From contig NZ_VIRL01000025.1 in assembly GCF_006874465.1 (NCBI RefSeq), positions 1-64,000 of the forward strand: a stretch of 64,000 nucleotides of DNA, written 5' to 3'. Position numbers and translations under genes: made by a program. This stretch comes from Microbispora bryophytorum. Its GTDB lineage: Bacteria; Actinomycetota; Actinomycetes; Streptosporangiales; Streptosporangiaceae. This document shows positions 18,059 to 26,828 of the stretch, one piece after another. Within the stretch, counting starts at the first letter, position 1, and each line of letters begins with the position of its first letter. The notes below the pieces were generated by a model. It had not been told where the DNA came from. It ran no database searches and worked only from the letters and a program-made list of their open reading frames with translations.

Positions 18059-18299
18059 CCTGGGCGGCCAGACTCTGTGATCATGCAGTCTCACCCCGAC
18101 GCACGGCGCGACCTGTGGCTTTCCACTTCGTGATCTTGCAGTCTTCGATGCAAGAGGTACGACCGGACAGCCCACGACTTCTGCATGATCACGGAACGCG
18201 TACGGCCAGGCCGACGGGGCCCCGCCCCGTCTCACTGCATGATCACAAAGGATGCCGACCCGGGTCAGCCCACATTGGTGCCACAAACTACAAGATCAC
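18024..18299. repeat. Mirror-symmetric array of six GTGATC(A/T)TG(C/T)AG repeats
   Basis: Three direct copies begin at 18024, 18077 and 18130. Three inverted copies begin (minus strand) at 18192, 18246 and 18299. Within each half the spacing is 53-54 bp. The outermost pair both read GTGATCTTGTAGTT. The array lies between convergent genes: the first copy is read as the last codons of the GT-C gene, and the last supplies the TGA stop of rsmI. Unit and spacing are seen directly; function is unknown. Confidence 0.85.
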
Positions 18300-19123
18300 G
18301 ACGGTGGGGTGGTGTGGACGGCGTTGTAGAGGTCGCGCTTGGGGACGCCGGCCGACTTGGCCACCTCGACAATGGCCTGCTTGCGCGGCACGCCGGCGCC
18401 CTCGCGCCTGGCCACCTCCTCGACCAGTTCCTCGATGCCCGGCGCGTCCTGCGCGGTCCGTCCCGCCACCACCAGCGTGATCTCGCCCCTGACCTCGCCC
18501 GCGGCCCATTCGGCCAGTTCGCCGAGGCCGCCGCGCCGCACCTCCTCGTAGGTCTTGGTGAGCTCCCGGCAGACGGCGGCCGGCCGCTCCGCGCCGAAGG
18601 CCTCCGCCATGGCCTCCAGGGTCGCCTGCAGGCGGTGCGGCGCCTCGAAGAACACCATCGTTCGCTCCTCGTCCGCCAACGTCGCCAGCCGCCTGGCCCG
18701 CTCCCCCGGCTTTCGCGGCGGGAACCCCTCGAAGCAGAACCGGTCGCTCGGCAGGCCGGAGACGACGAGGGCGGTCGTCACCGCCGACGGGCCGGGCAGC
18801 GCCGTCACGGGCAGGCCGGCCTCGACCGCGAGGCGGGTGAGCCGATAGCCGGGGTCGGAGACACCTGGCATCCCCGCGTCGGTGATCACGACGACGGTCC
18901 GGCCCTCGCGCAGCGCCTCCAGCAACTCGGCGGCCCTGGCACTCTCGTTGGCGTCGTAGTAGGACACCACGCGGCCGCCGATGGCGATCTCCAGGTCGGA
19001 CGCGAGCCGCCGCAGCCGGCGGGTGTCCTCCGCGGCGATCACGTCGGCCGCGGCGAGCACCTCCCGCAGCCGTGGGGACGCGTCTTTGGGCTGGCCGATC
19101 GGGGCTGCGGCGAGAACGAGCAC
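18296..19123 (-). CDS. rsmI: 16S rRNA (cytidine1402-2'-O) methyltransferase
   Basis: The 275-residue RsmI, a tetrapyrrole-methylase-fold enzyme, methylates C1402 of 16S rRNA in the decoding centre. AAAPIGQPKD, AEDTRR, ITDAGMPGVSDPG, LPGPSAVTTAL and the FEGFPP motif are all present. Start is GTG at 19123. The stop codon comes from a repeat of the adjoining array, so the extreme C-terminus (VHTTPPS) was probably altered by it. Divergent from pmt, as in mycobacteria (Rv1003/Rv1002c). Confidence 0.95.
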   Translation of the reverse strand: MLVLAAAPIGQPKDASPRLREVLAAADVIAAEDTRRLRRLASDLEIAIGGRVVSYYDANESARAAELLEALREGRTVVVITDAGMPGVSDPGYRLTRLAVEAGLPVTALPGPSAVTTALVVSGLPSDRFCFEGFPPRKPGERARRLATLADEERTMVFFEAPHRLQATLEAMAEAFGAERPAAVCRELTKTYEEVRRGGLGELAEWAAGEVRGEITLVVAGRTAQDAPGIEELVEEVARREGAGVPRKQAIVEVAKSAGVPKRDLYNAVHTTPPS

Positions 19124-19229
19124 CCGTCCACCCTATGGCGGGCGTGAAACATTCATCGACGAACGGCCGGATGGCCCAATACACGCGCGACCCATGTCCT
19201 TGGCGGGGACTCACCAGTAATCTGTCCGC

Positions 19230-20837
19230 GTGGCCGTGACCGACTATTCTCACAAGGCGTTCGAGCAGCCGGAAGAGGGACCACAGGACAGTGCTCCCGC
19301 GGTTTCCCTGCGCGACCGGCTCGTGCCGCCCATGCCCGGCAGCGCCATGTGGGGCTGGCTCGGCCCCATCCTGGTCGCCCTCTTCGGCGGGTTCCTCCGG
19401 TTCTACCGGCTGGGCACCCCGCACTCCGTCGTCTTCGACGAGACGTACTACGCCAAGGACGCCTTCGCCACCATCAGGTACGGCGTCGAACGGCAGTTCG
19501 TGGACGGCGCGGACAAGCTCCTGCTCGCCGGCAACGACAACATCTTCAAGCAGTGCGGCTCGGTGAGCGAGTGCGCCTCCTACGTGGTGCACCCGCCGGT
19601 CGGCAAGTGGCTGATCGGCCTCGGCGAGCTGATCTTCGGAGCGAACCCGTTCGGCTGGCGCTTCGTCGCCGCGCTGCTCGGCACGCTGTCCATCCTGATC
19701 CTCGCCCGCACGGCCCGCAGGATGACCCGCTCGACGCTGCTCGGCTGCGTGGCCGGCCTGCTGCTGTGCCTCGACGCCCTCCACTTCGTGCTGTCCCGTA
19801 CGGCGCTGCTGGACATCTTCCTGATGTTCTGGGTGCTCGCCGGCTTCGCCTGCCTCGTGGTCGACCGGGACTGGTCCCGCCGGCGGCTCGCCGAGTGGCA
19901 CGAGGCGGGGTCGCCCGCGGACGGTCCGCGGCTGGGCCTGCGGCCCTGGCGCCTGGCCGCCGGGGTGCTCCTCGGCCTGGCCGTGGCCACCAAGTGGACC
20001 GGCGGCTTCTACATCGCCGCCTTCGCGATCATGACGCTGCTGTGGGACGCGGGCGCCCGGCGGGCCGTCGGGACGCCCCGGCCGTACGGCACGGTCGTCC
20101 GCCGCGACCTGCCGCTCGCCGCGGCGTGGATGGCGGTCGTCCCGATCGTCACCTACGCGGTGTCGTTCACGGGGTGGTTCGTCACCGACAAGGGATATGG
20201 CCGCAACTGGGACCAGGCCACGTCGAGCGGCCCGGTCTACTTCGTCATCGACTCGCTCCGCTCGTGGCTCGACTACCAGAAGCAGGTGCTCACCTTCCAC
20301 ACCGGCCTGGAGTCGAGCCACCCCTACCAGTCCGAGCCGTGGCAGTGGCCGATGCTGCTGCGTCCCGTCGCGTTCTTCTACGAGTCGCCGAAGAACTGCG
20401 GCGCCGACTCCTGCTCCTGGGCGGTCCTCGGCACCGGGACCCCGGTCATCTGGTTCGCCGGTCTGCTCGCGCTGATCGGCATGATCGCCTGGTACGTCGC
20501 GACCCGCGACTGGCGGGCCGGCGGGGTGCTGCTCGGCTACGCCGCCGGATGGCTGCCGTGGTTCTACTTCGCCATCGCGGACAACCGGACGATGTTCATG
20601 TTCTACGCGATGCCGATGGTGCCGTTCATGATCCTGGCAATCGTGCTGGCCTGCGGGCTGATCATCGGGAAGGAGAGCCCGGCCCGGCCCAACCGGCGCG
20701 TGACCGGCACCGCTGTGGTCGGCGCGTTCGTGCTCCTGGCTCTGGTCAACTTCTGGTGGCTTTATCCCGTGATCGCCGCCGAACCCATCCCGTACGACTC
20801 CTGGCACGCGAGGATGCTGTTCGACTCGTGGATCTGA
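19230..20837 (+). CDS. pmt: Polyprenol-phosphate-mannose-protein mannosyltransferase
   Basis: The 535-residue GT39 membrane enzyme transfers mannose from polyprenol phosphate to Ser/Thr of proteins during Sec export. FDETYYAKD is the catalytic acidic loop after the first helix; about ten membrane helices follow, with a large extracytoplasmic loop containing WLDYQKQVLTFHTGLESSHPYQ. The start is GTG at 19230. The numerous secreted proteins in this window (peptidase family, phosphoesterase, VanY) are possible targets, which is inference. Confidence 0.93.
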   Translation: MAVTDYSHKAFEQPEEGPQDSAPAVSLRDRLVPPMPGSAMWGWLGPILVALFGGFLRFYRLGTPHSVVFDETYYAKDAFATIRYGVERQFVDGADKLLLAGNDNIFKQCGSVSECASYVVHPPVGKWLIGLGELIFGANPFGWRFVAALLGTLSILILARTARRMTRSTLLGCVAGLLLCLDALHFVLSRTALLDIFLMFWVLAGFACLVVDRDWSRRRLAEWHEAGSPADGPRLGLRPWRLAAGVLLGLAVATKWTGGFYIAAFAIMTLLWDAGARRAVGTPRPYGTVVRRDLPLAAAWMAVVPIVTYAVSFTGWFVTDKGYGRNWDQATSSGPVYFVIDSLRSWLDYQKQVLTFHTGLESSHPYQSEPWQWPMLLRPVAFFYESPKNCGADSCSWAVLGTGTPVIWFAGLLALIGMIAWYVATRDWRAGGVLLGYAAGWLPWFYFAIADNRTMFMFYAMPMVPFMILAIVLACGLIIGKESPARPNRRVTGTAVVGAFVLLALVNFWWLYPVIAAEPIPYDSWHARMLFDSWI

Positions 20838-20953
20838 CACCCCCGTATCGTTGGGCGCGTACGTCGCGCCCTAGGGTGCACCCAGAGGGGGGGTGGTCGC
20901 GAGTGATGCAGGGTCGTCGTCAACGATGGGGTCGATACGGCAGACTGCGGGTC

Positions 20954-22270
20954 ATGCCCGCACCTGACGTCGCCGCGCTCCTCGCCCAGCTGGAGCGCTC
21001 CGAGCCGGACGTCGCCGAGCTCGCCCGCGTCGCGGTCGAGTGGCTCGCCGGCGGCGAGGCGCTGGAGACCATCAGCCAGTTCGACGTGTGCGAGTTCCTC
21101 TGGTACACGCTGCCGATCAAGGTGCCGGGCGACCAGGCGACGATCGCCAGGGCGCTCGGCCGGCTGCTCAGGCTCGCGGGCATGGAGCGTTACGCCGCCC
21201 TGTGCGACTCCCCTGCCACCACCCGGATCCTGCTGACGTACGCCAGGGAGGGCGAGGAGGCCGGGGCCGCGGCCTACCACCGTGAGCTCGAGGCCACCGG
21301 GGTGCTGCCTCCGGACATCGCCGAGCTCTCGTGGAGCTCGATCATGGGGCCGGAGGAGCTCGGGGCGCACGTCGCGTGCGCCGCCGCCCTGGAGCTGGCC
21401 ATCGTCACCGGCGACCCGGTGGACCGTGAGGAGCTGACCCGCCGCTGGCTCACCGCGCCCCGCGCGGAGCTGGGCGGCGACTGCTGGCTGCACCGGGTGC
21501 ACGGCGAGCGGCTGAACCGCTGGGTGCTCGGGCGTGGCAGCGCCCGCCGCGAGCTCGCCCAGCCCTTCGAGGTGCGGCTGCACGCCCCCATCGCGGCTCC
21601 GGACGAGCCGCATCTGGAGCCGCTGCGCTGGCTGCTCGGCCTGGCCCGCACCGGGGTCCGTCTGACCGAGCGGCTCAACGTCGGGCGCGCCGTGGCCACC
21701 GAGGCGGCCGACCGCTTCGGCTGGGGCAGTCGGACCAGGTCCGGGGTGGTGCGCGGTGAGGCCGACGTGCCCGCTCTCACCGAGCTGCGGCAGATCGCCG
21801 TACACGAACTCGGGGCGCTGCGGCGCAGCGGCCGGAGGCTGGTGCTCACCACCACGGGCAGGAACCTGCTGGACGACCGTGCCGCAATGTGGGAGGCGGC
21901 CGCGCCCACGCTGCTCGTCGCCGCCCCCGGGGAGCACGACTTCGAGGTCTCGATCCGCGAGTCGGCGCTGATGATCCTGGTGGACCGCGACGTGGTGCGG
22001 GACGACGACCTGCGCGACCGGGTCGCCGAGGTGGTCAACGGCGAGGGCTGGCGCGCCACGGACGGCGGCCGGGTCGGCGGCGCCGACCTCATCGGCCCGC
22101 TCGCCCGGCTCCGGCACCGCCTCGACGCCCTCGGGCTGGGGACCGCGGCCCACCGGCCGGAGGCGGCGGACGCCCCGCCGTGGCGGCTCACCAATGCCGG
22201 GCGGCGCGCCGCGCTGGCCGCGCTGCGCGCCCAGGCCCTGCGGCCGCGTCAGTACGCCGGCCTCGGCTAG
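20954..22270 (+). CDS. Uncharacterised protein with two winged-helix-like segments
   Basis: The 438-residue soluble, Leu/Ala/Arg-rich protein is not one I can name. Two segments resemble the wing of a small DNA-binding fold: RRSGRRLVLTTTGRNLLDD near residue 300 and PPWRLTNAGRRAALAALR near the end. Such tails also occur beside pRiA4b ORF-3-like domains, which may be a hint. No membrane segment or signal peptide. The ATG at 20906, behind a G-rich tract, would add 16 residues; I prefer 20954 because the protein-like composition starts there. Confidence 0.65.
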   Translation: MPAPDVAALLAQLERSEPDVAELARVAVEWLAGGEALETISQFDVCEFLWYTLPIKVPGDQATIARALGRLLRLAGMERYAALCDSPATTRILLTYAREGEEAGAAAYHRELEATGVLPPDIAELSWSSIMGPEELGAHVACAAALELAIVTGDPVDREELTRRWLTAPRAELGGDCWLHRVHGERLNRWVLGRGSARRELAQPFEVRLHAPIAAPDEPHLEPLRWLLGLARTGVRLTERLNVGRAVATEAADRFGWGSRTRSGVVRGEADVPALTELRQIAVHELGALRRSGRRLVLTTTGRNLLDDRAAMWEAAAPTLLVAAPGEHDFEVSIRESALMILVDRDVVRDDDLRDRVAEVVNGEGWRATDGGRVGGADLIGPLARLRHRLDALGLGTAAHRPEAADAPPWRLTNAGRRAALAALRAQALRPRQYAGLG

Positions 22271-22337
22271 AACGCAGTACGCCGACCCCGGCTGAACACG
22301 CCGGGCTTCCCCCTGCCGCGCGGGGCGCCCGCGACCT

Positions 22338-22748
22338 TCAGCCGCGGCCTTCGAGGACCTCCAGGTAGTGGGCGTTGTACATGATCCCGAGGATGTTGCC
22401 GAACGGGTCGGCGACCGAGGCGGTGACGAACCCGGGGCCGCGCTCCGTCGGCGCCTCGTGCTGTTTCGCGCCCATCGTGAGCAGTCTGTCCAGCACCGTC
22501 GTAAGGTCGTCCACGTGCCAGTAGACGACGGCCCCGGCCGGTTCGGCCGTCGGGTGCGGCGCATAGCGCCGGTCGATGAAACCGAGTTCGTGCCGATGGT
22601 CACCGAGGCGGAACTCGGCGTAGGCGAGCCGCCCGTCCGGCCCCCTGCGCTCGAAGTACGCCTCCACGCCGAGCACCTCGGCGTACCACCGCGTCGCCTC
22701 CTCGACGTCGTCGGCCCAGAAGTTCACGGTCGTCAGTCCACGCAACAT
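22338..22748 (-). CDS. VOC family (glyoxalase/bleomycin-resistance fold) protein
   Basis: The 136-residue single-domain VOC protein has paired beta-alpha-beta-beta-beta modules: LTTVNFWADDVEEATRWYAEVLG, then VYWHVDDLTTVLDRLLTMGA and FVTASVADPFGNILGIM. Substrate is unknown; relatives bind metals or small electrophiles. It is divergently arranged with a WYL regulator 80 bp away, a common regulator-target pair. Confidence 0.88.
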   Translation of the reverse strand: MLRGLTTVNFWADDVEEATRWYAEVLGVEAYFERRGPDGRLAYAEFRLGDHRHELGFIDRRYAPHPTAEPAGAVVYWHVDDLTTVLDRLLTMGAKQHEAPTERGPGFVTASVADPFGNILGIMYNAHYLEVLEGRG

Positions 22749-22790
22749 CTCGTGCTCCCTTCCTCGGAGACAAACGCTAGGAGGGCTTGA

Positions 22791-22805
22791 GGAACGTACG
22801 GTTCC
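22791..22805. promoter_or_regulatory. Inverted repeat GGAAC-N5-GTTCC between VOC and WYL genes
   Basis: A short palindrome in the 80-bp divergent gap is placed where a regulator could control both promoters. This is the likely operator of the adjacent WYL protein, by position only. Confidence 0.35.
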
Positions 22806-22828
22806 GCAATGCGCGGGAGACTGTGAGC

Positions 22829-23785
22829 ATGCTGGAAACCTCCGTACGGCTGCTGCGGTTGCTGGCGCTGCTCCAGACCCGGCCCGGATGGTCCGGCGCC
22901 GACCTCGCGGACCGGCTCGGCGTGACCACCAGGACCGTGCGCAACGACGTCGAACGGCTGCGCCACCTTGGATACGAGATCCGCTCGGCCACCGGCACGG
23001 CCGGCGGATACCGGCTGGGCGCGGGGTCCTCGCTGCCCCCGCTGCTGCTGGACGACGAGGAGGTCGTCGCGGTGGTCGTCAGTTTGCAGGCCGCCGCGGG
23101 CAGCACCGTGACCGGCATCGAGGAGACCTCGCTGCGCGCGCTCGCCAAGCTCCAGCGGATGCTGCCGTCCCGGCTGCGCCACCGGATCGAGGCCGTGCGC
23201 GCCGCGACGGTCGCGGTGCCGGGGCACGGTCCCACGGTGGACCCCGAGACGCTGACCGCGATCGCCGCGGCCGTCCGCGACCACGAGACGCTGCGGTTCG
23301 ACTACCTCGACCACCGGGGGCACGAGGGACGCCGCACCGCCGAGCCGCACCGGCTCGTCTTCACCGGCCGGCGCTGGTATCTGCTGGCCTGGGACGCCGA
23401 CCGCGGTGACTGGCGGACCTTCCGCGCCGACCGCGTGCGGCTCCGCGTCCCGAACGGCCCCCGCTTCACCCCGCGTGAACCGCCCGAGGGCGACGCCGCC
23501 GCCCACGTCGTACGCGGGGCGGGCTCGGCCGCCTGGAGACACCGGGCGGTCGTACGGCTGCACGCCCCCGTCGAGGTCGTGGGCGCGCGGCTCACCCCCG
23601 CGGCCGGGCTGCTGCGCGCCGAGGGCGCGGACGCCTGTGTGCTGGAGACCGGCGGCGACTCGCTCCACAACCTGACGGCCTTCCTCACGGCGCTCGACGT
23701 GCCCTTCACCGTGCTCGACCCGCCCGAGCTGCGCGCCCACCTGCGTGCGCTGGCCGCGCGCTACCTCGCCGCGGGAGGCGGGTAG
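22829..23785 (+). CDS. YafY-type HTH/WYL-domain transcriptional regulator
   Basis: The 318-residue protein has an N-terminal winged HTH (SGADLADRLGVTTRTVRNDVERLRHLGY, residues about 23-50) and a WYL domain (RLVFTGRRWYLLAWDADRGDWRTFRADRV). The regulators respond to a ligand or nucleic acid bound by the WYL domain. The ATG at 22829 follows a GGGAGA ribosome-binding site; the frame extends 14 codons further up but into the promoter. It probably controls the divergent VOC gene. Confidence 0.9.
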   Translation: MLETSVRLLRLLALLQTRPGWSGADLADRLGVTTRTVRNDVERLRHLGYEIRSATGTAGGYRLGAGSSLPPLLLDDEEVVAVVVSLQAAAGSTVTGIEETSLRALAKLQRMLPSRLRHRIEAVRAATVAVPGHGPTVDPETLTAIAAAVRDHETLRFDYLDHRGHEGRRTAEPHRLVFTGRRWYLLAWDADRGDWRTFRADRVRLRVPNGPRFTPREPPEGDAAAHVVRGAGSAAWRHRAVVRLHAPVEVVGARLTPAAGLLRAEGADACVLETGGDSLHNLTAFLTALDVPFTVLDPPELRAHLRALAARYLAAGGG

Positions 23786-23796
23786 CGTCTGAGGTC

Positions 23797-24729
23797 ATGC
23801 CGGAGGAGACACTTGCCGCGGACGACGACATCCGACACGTGAACGCGTTCTGGCGGCGGCTGGGCCTGCCCGGTCTGATCGACATCCACACCCATTTCAT
23901 GCCGGAACGCGTCCTGACGAAGGTGTGGGCCTACTTCGACTCCGCCGGGCCGCTCGTCGGCCGGACCTGGCCGATCACCTACCGGCTGCCCGAGGACGAC
24001 CGCGTCGAACGGCTCAGAGCCTTCGGCGTGCGGGCGTTCACCTCCATGCTCTACCCCCACAAACCCGGCATGGCCGAGTGGCTGAACGACTGGGCCGCCG
24101 CTTTCGCCGCCCGGGTGCCCGACTGCCTGCACACGGCGACGTTCTTCCCCGAACCCGGCGCCGCGCGGTATGTCGCGCGGGCGATCGAGGCGGGCGCCCG
24201 GGTGTTCAAGGCGCACCTCCAGGTCGGCGGGTACGACCCGAACGACCCGTTGCTCGACGAGGTCTGGGGGCTGCTGGAGGACCACGGCATCCCGGTGGTG
24301 ACGCACTGCGGATCAGGCCCGGCCCCCGGCCCGCACACCGGGCCGGAGCCGATCGCGGCCCTGCTCGCCCGGCACCCCCGGCTGCCGCTCGTGATCGCCC
24401 ACATGGGCAGTCCCGAGTACGCCGAGTTCCTCGCCCTGGCCCTGCGCTACCCGAAGGTCTGCCTGGACACGACGATGGCCTTCACCGGCTTCACCGAGAA
24501 GACCGCGCCCTTCCCCCGGGAGGCCGTCCCGCTGCTGCTGGAGCTTCAGGACCGCGTCCTGCTCGGCACCGACTTCCCCAACATCCCCTACCCGTACGCG
24601 GAGGCGCTGTCGGCCCTGGCCCGCCTGGAACTTCCCTCCGCTGGACGGAAAGACGAGTGGCTGCGCGCCGTCTGTCACGACAACGCCGCCAGGATCTTCG
24701 GTCTGTACGAGACGGACCGCCGGAGGTGA
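23797..24729 (+). CDS. Amidohydrolase family protein (COG2159-like)
   Basis: The 310-residue TIM-barrel metal-dependent hydrolase or decarboxylase has IDIHTHF (His31, His33) near the start, VVTHCGSG and VIAHMGSPE in the middle, and LLGTDFPN with the catalytic Asp near the end. The closest pattern is the amidohydrolase-2 group, which includes aminocarboxymuconate-semialdehyde decarboxylase-like enzymes. Start is 11 bp after the WYL regulator, so the two may be cotranscribed. Substrate unknown. Confidence 0.85.
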   Translation: MPEETLAADDDIRHVNAFWRRLGLPGLIDIHTHFMPERVLTKVWAYFDSAGPLVGRTWPITYRLPEDDRVERLRAFGVRAFTSMLYPHKPGMAEWLNDWAAAFAARVPDCLHTATFFPEPGAARYVARAIEAGARVFKAHLQVGGYDPNDPLLDEVWGLLEDHGIPVVTHCGSGPAPGPHTGPEPIAALLARHPRLPLVIAHMGSPEYAEFLALALRYPKVCLDTTMAFTGFTEKTAPFPREAVPLLLELQDRVLLGTDFPNIPYPYAEALSALARLELPSAGRKDEWLRAVCHDNAARIFGLYETDRRR

Positions 24730-24777
24730 GAGGCGACCGCCGTGATCCGCGTGGGAGGTTTCCCTGCGGATCGGGGT

Positions 24778-26196
24778 TCAGGAAGACACGCTGTCGTCGG
24801 CGGGTGCCGTCACGTCGGCACGAGCGGACGGGAGGCACAGGACGAAGCAGGCGCCGATGGGGTTGTCCTCGATCGTCAGGCTGCCTCCGTGGCTCTCCGC
24901 GATCTGCCTGGCGATCGCCAGCCCCAGCCCCGCGCCTCCGGCGTCCCTGCTGCGAGCCGAGTCCAACCGGGTGAACCGGTCGAACACCATCTCGCGCTTG
25001 TCCCGTGCGATGCCGGGCCCGTCGTCGACGACTTCAAGCACCACGCTGCCCTGCGGAAAGCGCCGATCGCCGCAGTCGCCGCCCGGCTCGTGCCGTACGG
25101 ACACGGTGATCGTCGAGCAGGCGTGCCGTTCGGCGTTGTCGAGGAGATTGGTCAGCAGGCGGGACAGATTCACCCTGTCGCCGAGCACGAGCGCCCCCGG
25201 CTGGAGGGCGCATTCGATTCGCTTGACCGGATGACGGCGGGTGCGCACCTCGGCGGCCGCGACCTCGGCCAGATCGAACCGGTCCTGCTCGCCGCGCATG
25301 CCATGGTCGAGTCGTTCGAGGATGAGCAGGTCGTGCACGATCGCCTGCAGCCGCTCGATGCTGGGCAGAAGGACCGAACCCAGCTCACACACACTGGTCT
25401 CCTCCGGCGCGAGAAGCCCGTCCTCCACCTCCGCACGCATGGCGGCTATCGGAGTGCGCAGGTCGTGGGAGGCGTTGGAGACGAACTCGCGCTGTTTTCG
25501 CAGCGCGTCGTCCAACCGGCTGAGCGTGTGGTTCACGCTTTCGGCCATCCTGTTGATCTCGTCGTCCGTGGCCGGCACCGGTACACGGCGACTCGGGCAC
25601 TCCTCGTTGATCTCGTCGAGCTCCGCCCGGATGGCGTTCACCGGCTTGAGCGACGCCCGTACGTTCCGGTAGCCGAGATAGGTGATGGCCGCGGCCAGCG
25701 CCACCGCGCCCAGCCCCACCAGCGTGGCCAGGCGGGGGTCGACCGACAGGGGCACCACCGGGGAAGCGCTGTAGACCATCCACCTCTCGCCCGCTCGGTG
25801 CGCCCACTGTCCCACGACGATGTAGCAGTCGGCAGCCGGGAAGATGCCGCCGCACACCACGCAGGTCGCGCTGTTCGCGCTGTCGTGCGGGGTGAAGGGC
25901 GCCATCCTCGGCAAGCCCCGGATATCGGAGGTCGAAGCGACCACACGGCCGGATGGGTCGACCACCTGAAGGTGGCGGAACTTGCGCTCGGCAAGGGGAT
26001 AAACCAGCTGTCCCCGCTCCATCTGGACGGCCACCCGACCGCCCGCCGCCGCGGTCTCCTTGGTGACGCTTTCGCTGGCGTATTGGTGCACGGCCATCAT
26101 GAGGAGCAGGGCCAGCAGCGCACACAGCAGTGTGGCCACCACCCCGGTGAACAGGGTGATGCGGCTGGTGATGGAGAAACGGCCCTGCAGGTTCAT
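24778..26196 (-). CDS. Orphan sensor histidine kinase with periplasmic cysteines
   Basis: The 472-residue protein has a membrane helix (about 14-36), an extracytoplasmic domain (about 37-155), a second helix (about 156-175), HAMP (about 178-232), the HisKA box FVSNASHDLRTPI with His244, and HATPase motifs NLLDNAERH, DDGPGIARDK and GGAGLGLAIA. The sensor domain contains C112-V-V-C115 and C124, an arrangement suited to a disulfide or metal site. No response regulator gene adjoins it on either side, which is unusual for this class. Confidence 0.92.
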   Translation of the reverse strand: MNLQGRFSITSRITLFTGVVATLLCALLALLLMMAVHQYASESVTKETAAAGGRVAVQMERGQLVYPLAERKFRHLQVVDPSGRVVASTSDIRGLPRMAPFTPHDSANSATCVVCGGIFPAADCYIVVGQWAHRAGERWMVYSASPVVPLSVDPRLATLVGLGAVALAAAITYLGYRNVRASLKPVNAIRAELDEINEECPSRRVPVPATDDEINRMAESVNHTLSRLDDALRKQREFVSNASHDLRTPIAAMRAEVEDGLLAPEETSVCELGSVLLPSIERLQAIVHDLLILERLDHGMRGEQDRFDLAEVAAAEVRTRRHPVKRIECALQPGALVLGDRVNLSRLLTNLLDNAERHACSTITVSVRHEPGGDCGDRRFPQGSVVLEVVDDGPGIARDKREMVFDRFTRLDSARSRDAGGAGLGLAIARQIAESHGGSLTIEDNPIGACFVLCLPSARADVTAPADDSVSS

Positions 26197-26393
26197 CCTG
26201 TCCCCTTCGGACAGTGGACCACATGGGGCGAAAAGGGCCGGAAAAGAGGCACCCCGTCAATTTCCATGGAGTGTAAAGGCCCTGGCCGTATCTCCTGCAG
26301 AACGCCGGATTTCTTCCGCGTCTCCTCCACCTGACAGCACGTGGGGACAGCCGCCGGCCACGGGATCCGCCCTCCTCGACGGCCGGCAGGACG

Positions 26394-26545
26394 TCACCCC
26401 TCGGCGAGCCAGGGTTCGAGGTCACGGAGCCAGCCTGCTGTCGCGACAGACCGAATGCAGTACTCATCGTCCGCTGCACCCCAACCGTCGGCGAACAGGA
26501 GGAACTGCCGGTAGCTCGGCGGCAGTTCGCGGGACCTTCGGTCAG
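26394..26545 (-). pseudogene. SUKH (SMI1/KNR4)-like domain fragment
   Basis: The minus strand encodes RRSRELPPSYRQFLLFADGW, then WLRDLEPWLAEG and a stop. The LPPSYRxFLLxADGW pattern is typical of the start of SUKH domains, found in toxin-immunity proteins. Normal domains are 120-150 residues; only about 45 remain and no start is apparent. Probably a relic. Confidence 0.35.
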
Positions 26546-26664
26546 GGGGGCCGCTGCCGGAAAGAGAACAGACCATGCGTACGGGGCACGCATAGTGGGC
26601 GAAGGTATTCATCACGACTGACACTTCCGCACCTTTACCGAGCATTACGACTCTGAGCAGTGAA

Positions 26665-26692
26665 AAGGCCCGTGGATCACCCGACGGGCCTT
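26665..26692. terminator. Hairpin terminator beside tRNA-like remnant
   Basis: AAGGCCCGT (26665-26673) pairs with ACGGGCCTT (26684-26692). It is placed relative to the tRNA-like remnant as the hairpin at 27864-27894 is to tRNA-Ala. Confidence 0.6.
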
Positions 26693-26696
26693 CGTC

Positions 26697-26760
26697 GTGG
26701 TGAAGCCATGAGAATTCGACCCCCAGAACCTTGGTGTGAAGCCAATTCGCGGGTGATTCG
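26697..26760 (-). pseudogene. Decayed tRNA-like sequence
   Basis: GTCGTGGTGAAGCCATGAGA and on matches the 3' part of tRNA-Ala and its downstream flank (27894-27931) at about 25 of 30 positions, mostly differing by transitions. A TCGAATT T-loop and an anticodon-like arm (TTGG, loop CTTCACA, CCAA) can be drawn. No matching 5' acceptor strand is present. Probably an inactive relic of a duplicated tRNA-terminator module. Confidence 0.45.
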
Positions 26761-26828
26761 ACAGGAGGGCGTGGCGGGCGGCTGAAAACCGGATGTCGGC
26801 GACGGGACAGAGCCTCTACCCTCCCTGG

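Noticed and set aside
18024-18299. CRISPR array
   Set aside because: The repeated unit is only about 14 bp, half the copies are inverted, and the intervals are about 39 bp and partly related. There are no cas genes nearby.
18288-22270. Very long frames of 850 and 973 codons over rsmI, pmt and the following gene
   Set aside because: The minus-strand frame has no recognisable motifs, and rsmI is in a different frame. Only the part of the plus-strand frame after about 20954 looks like a protein; the rest is shadow of pmt.
26699-26770. Selenocysteine tRNA, because the drawable anticodon would be UCA
   Set aside because: There is no long variable arm and no matching acceptor strand. Similarity to tRNA-Ala and its flank explains the sequence better.
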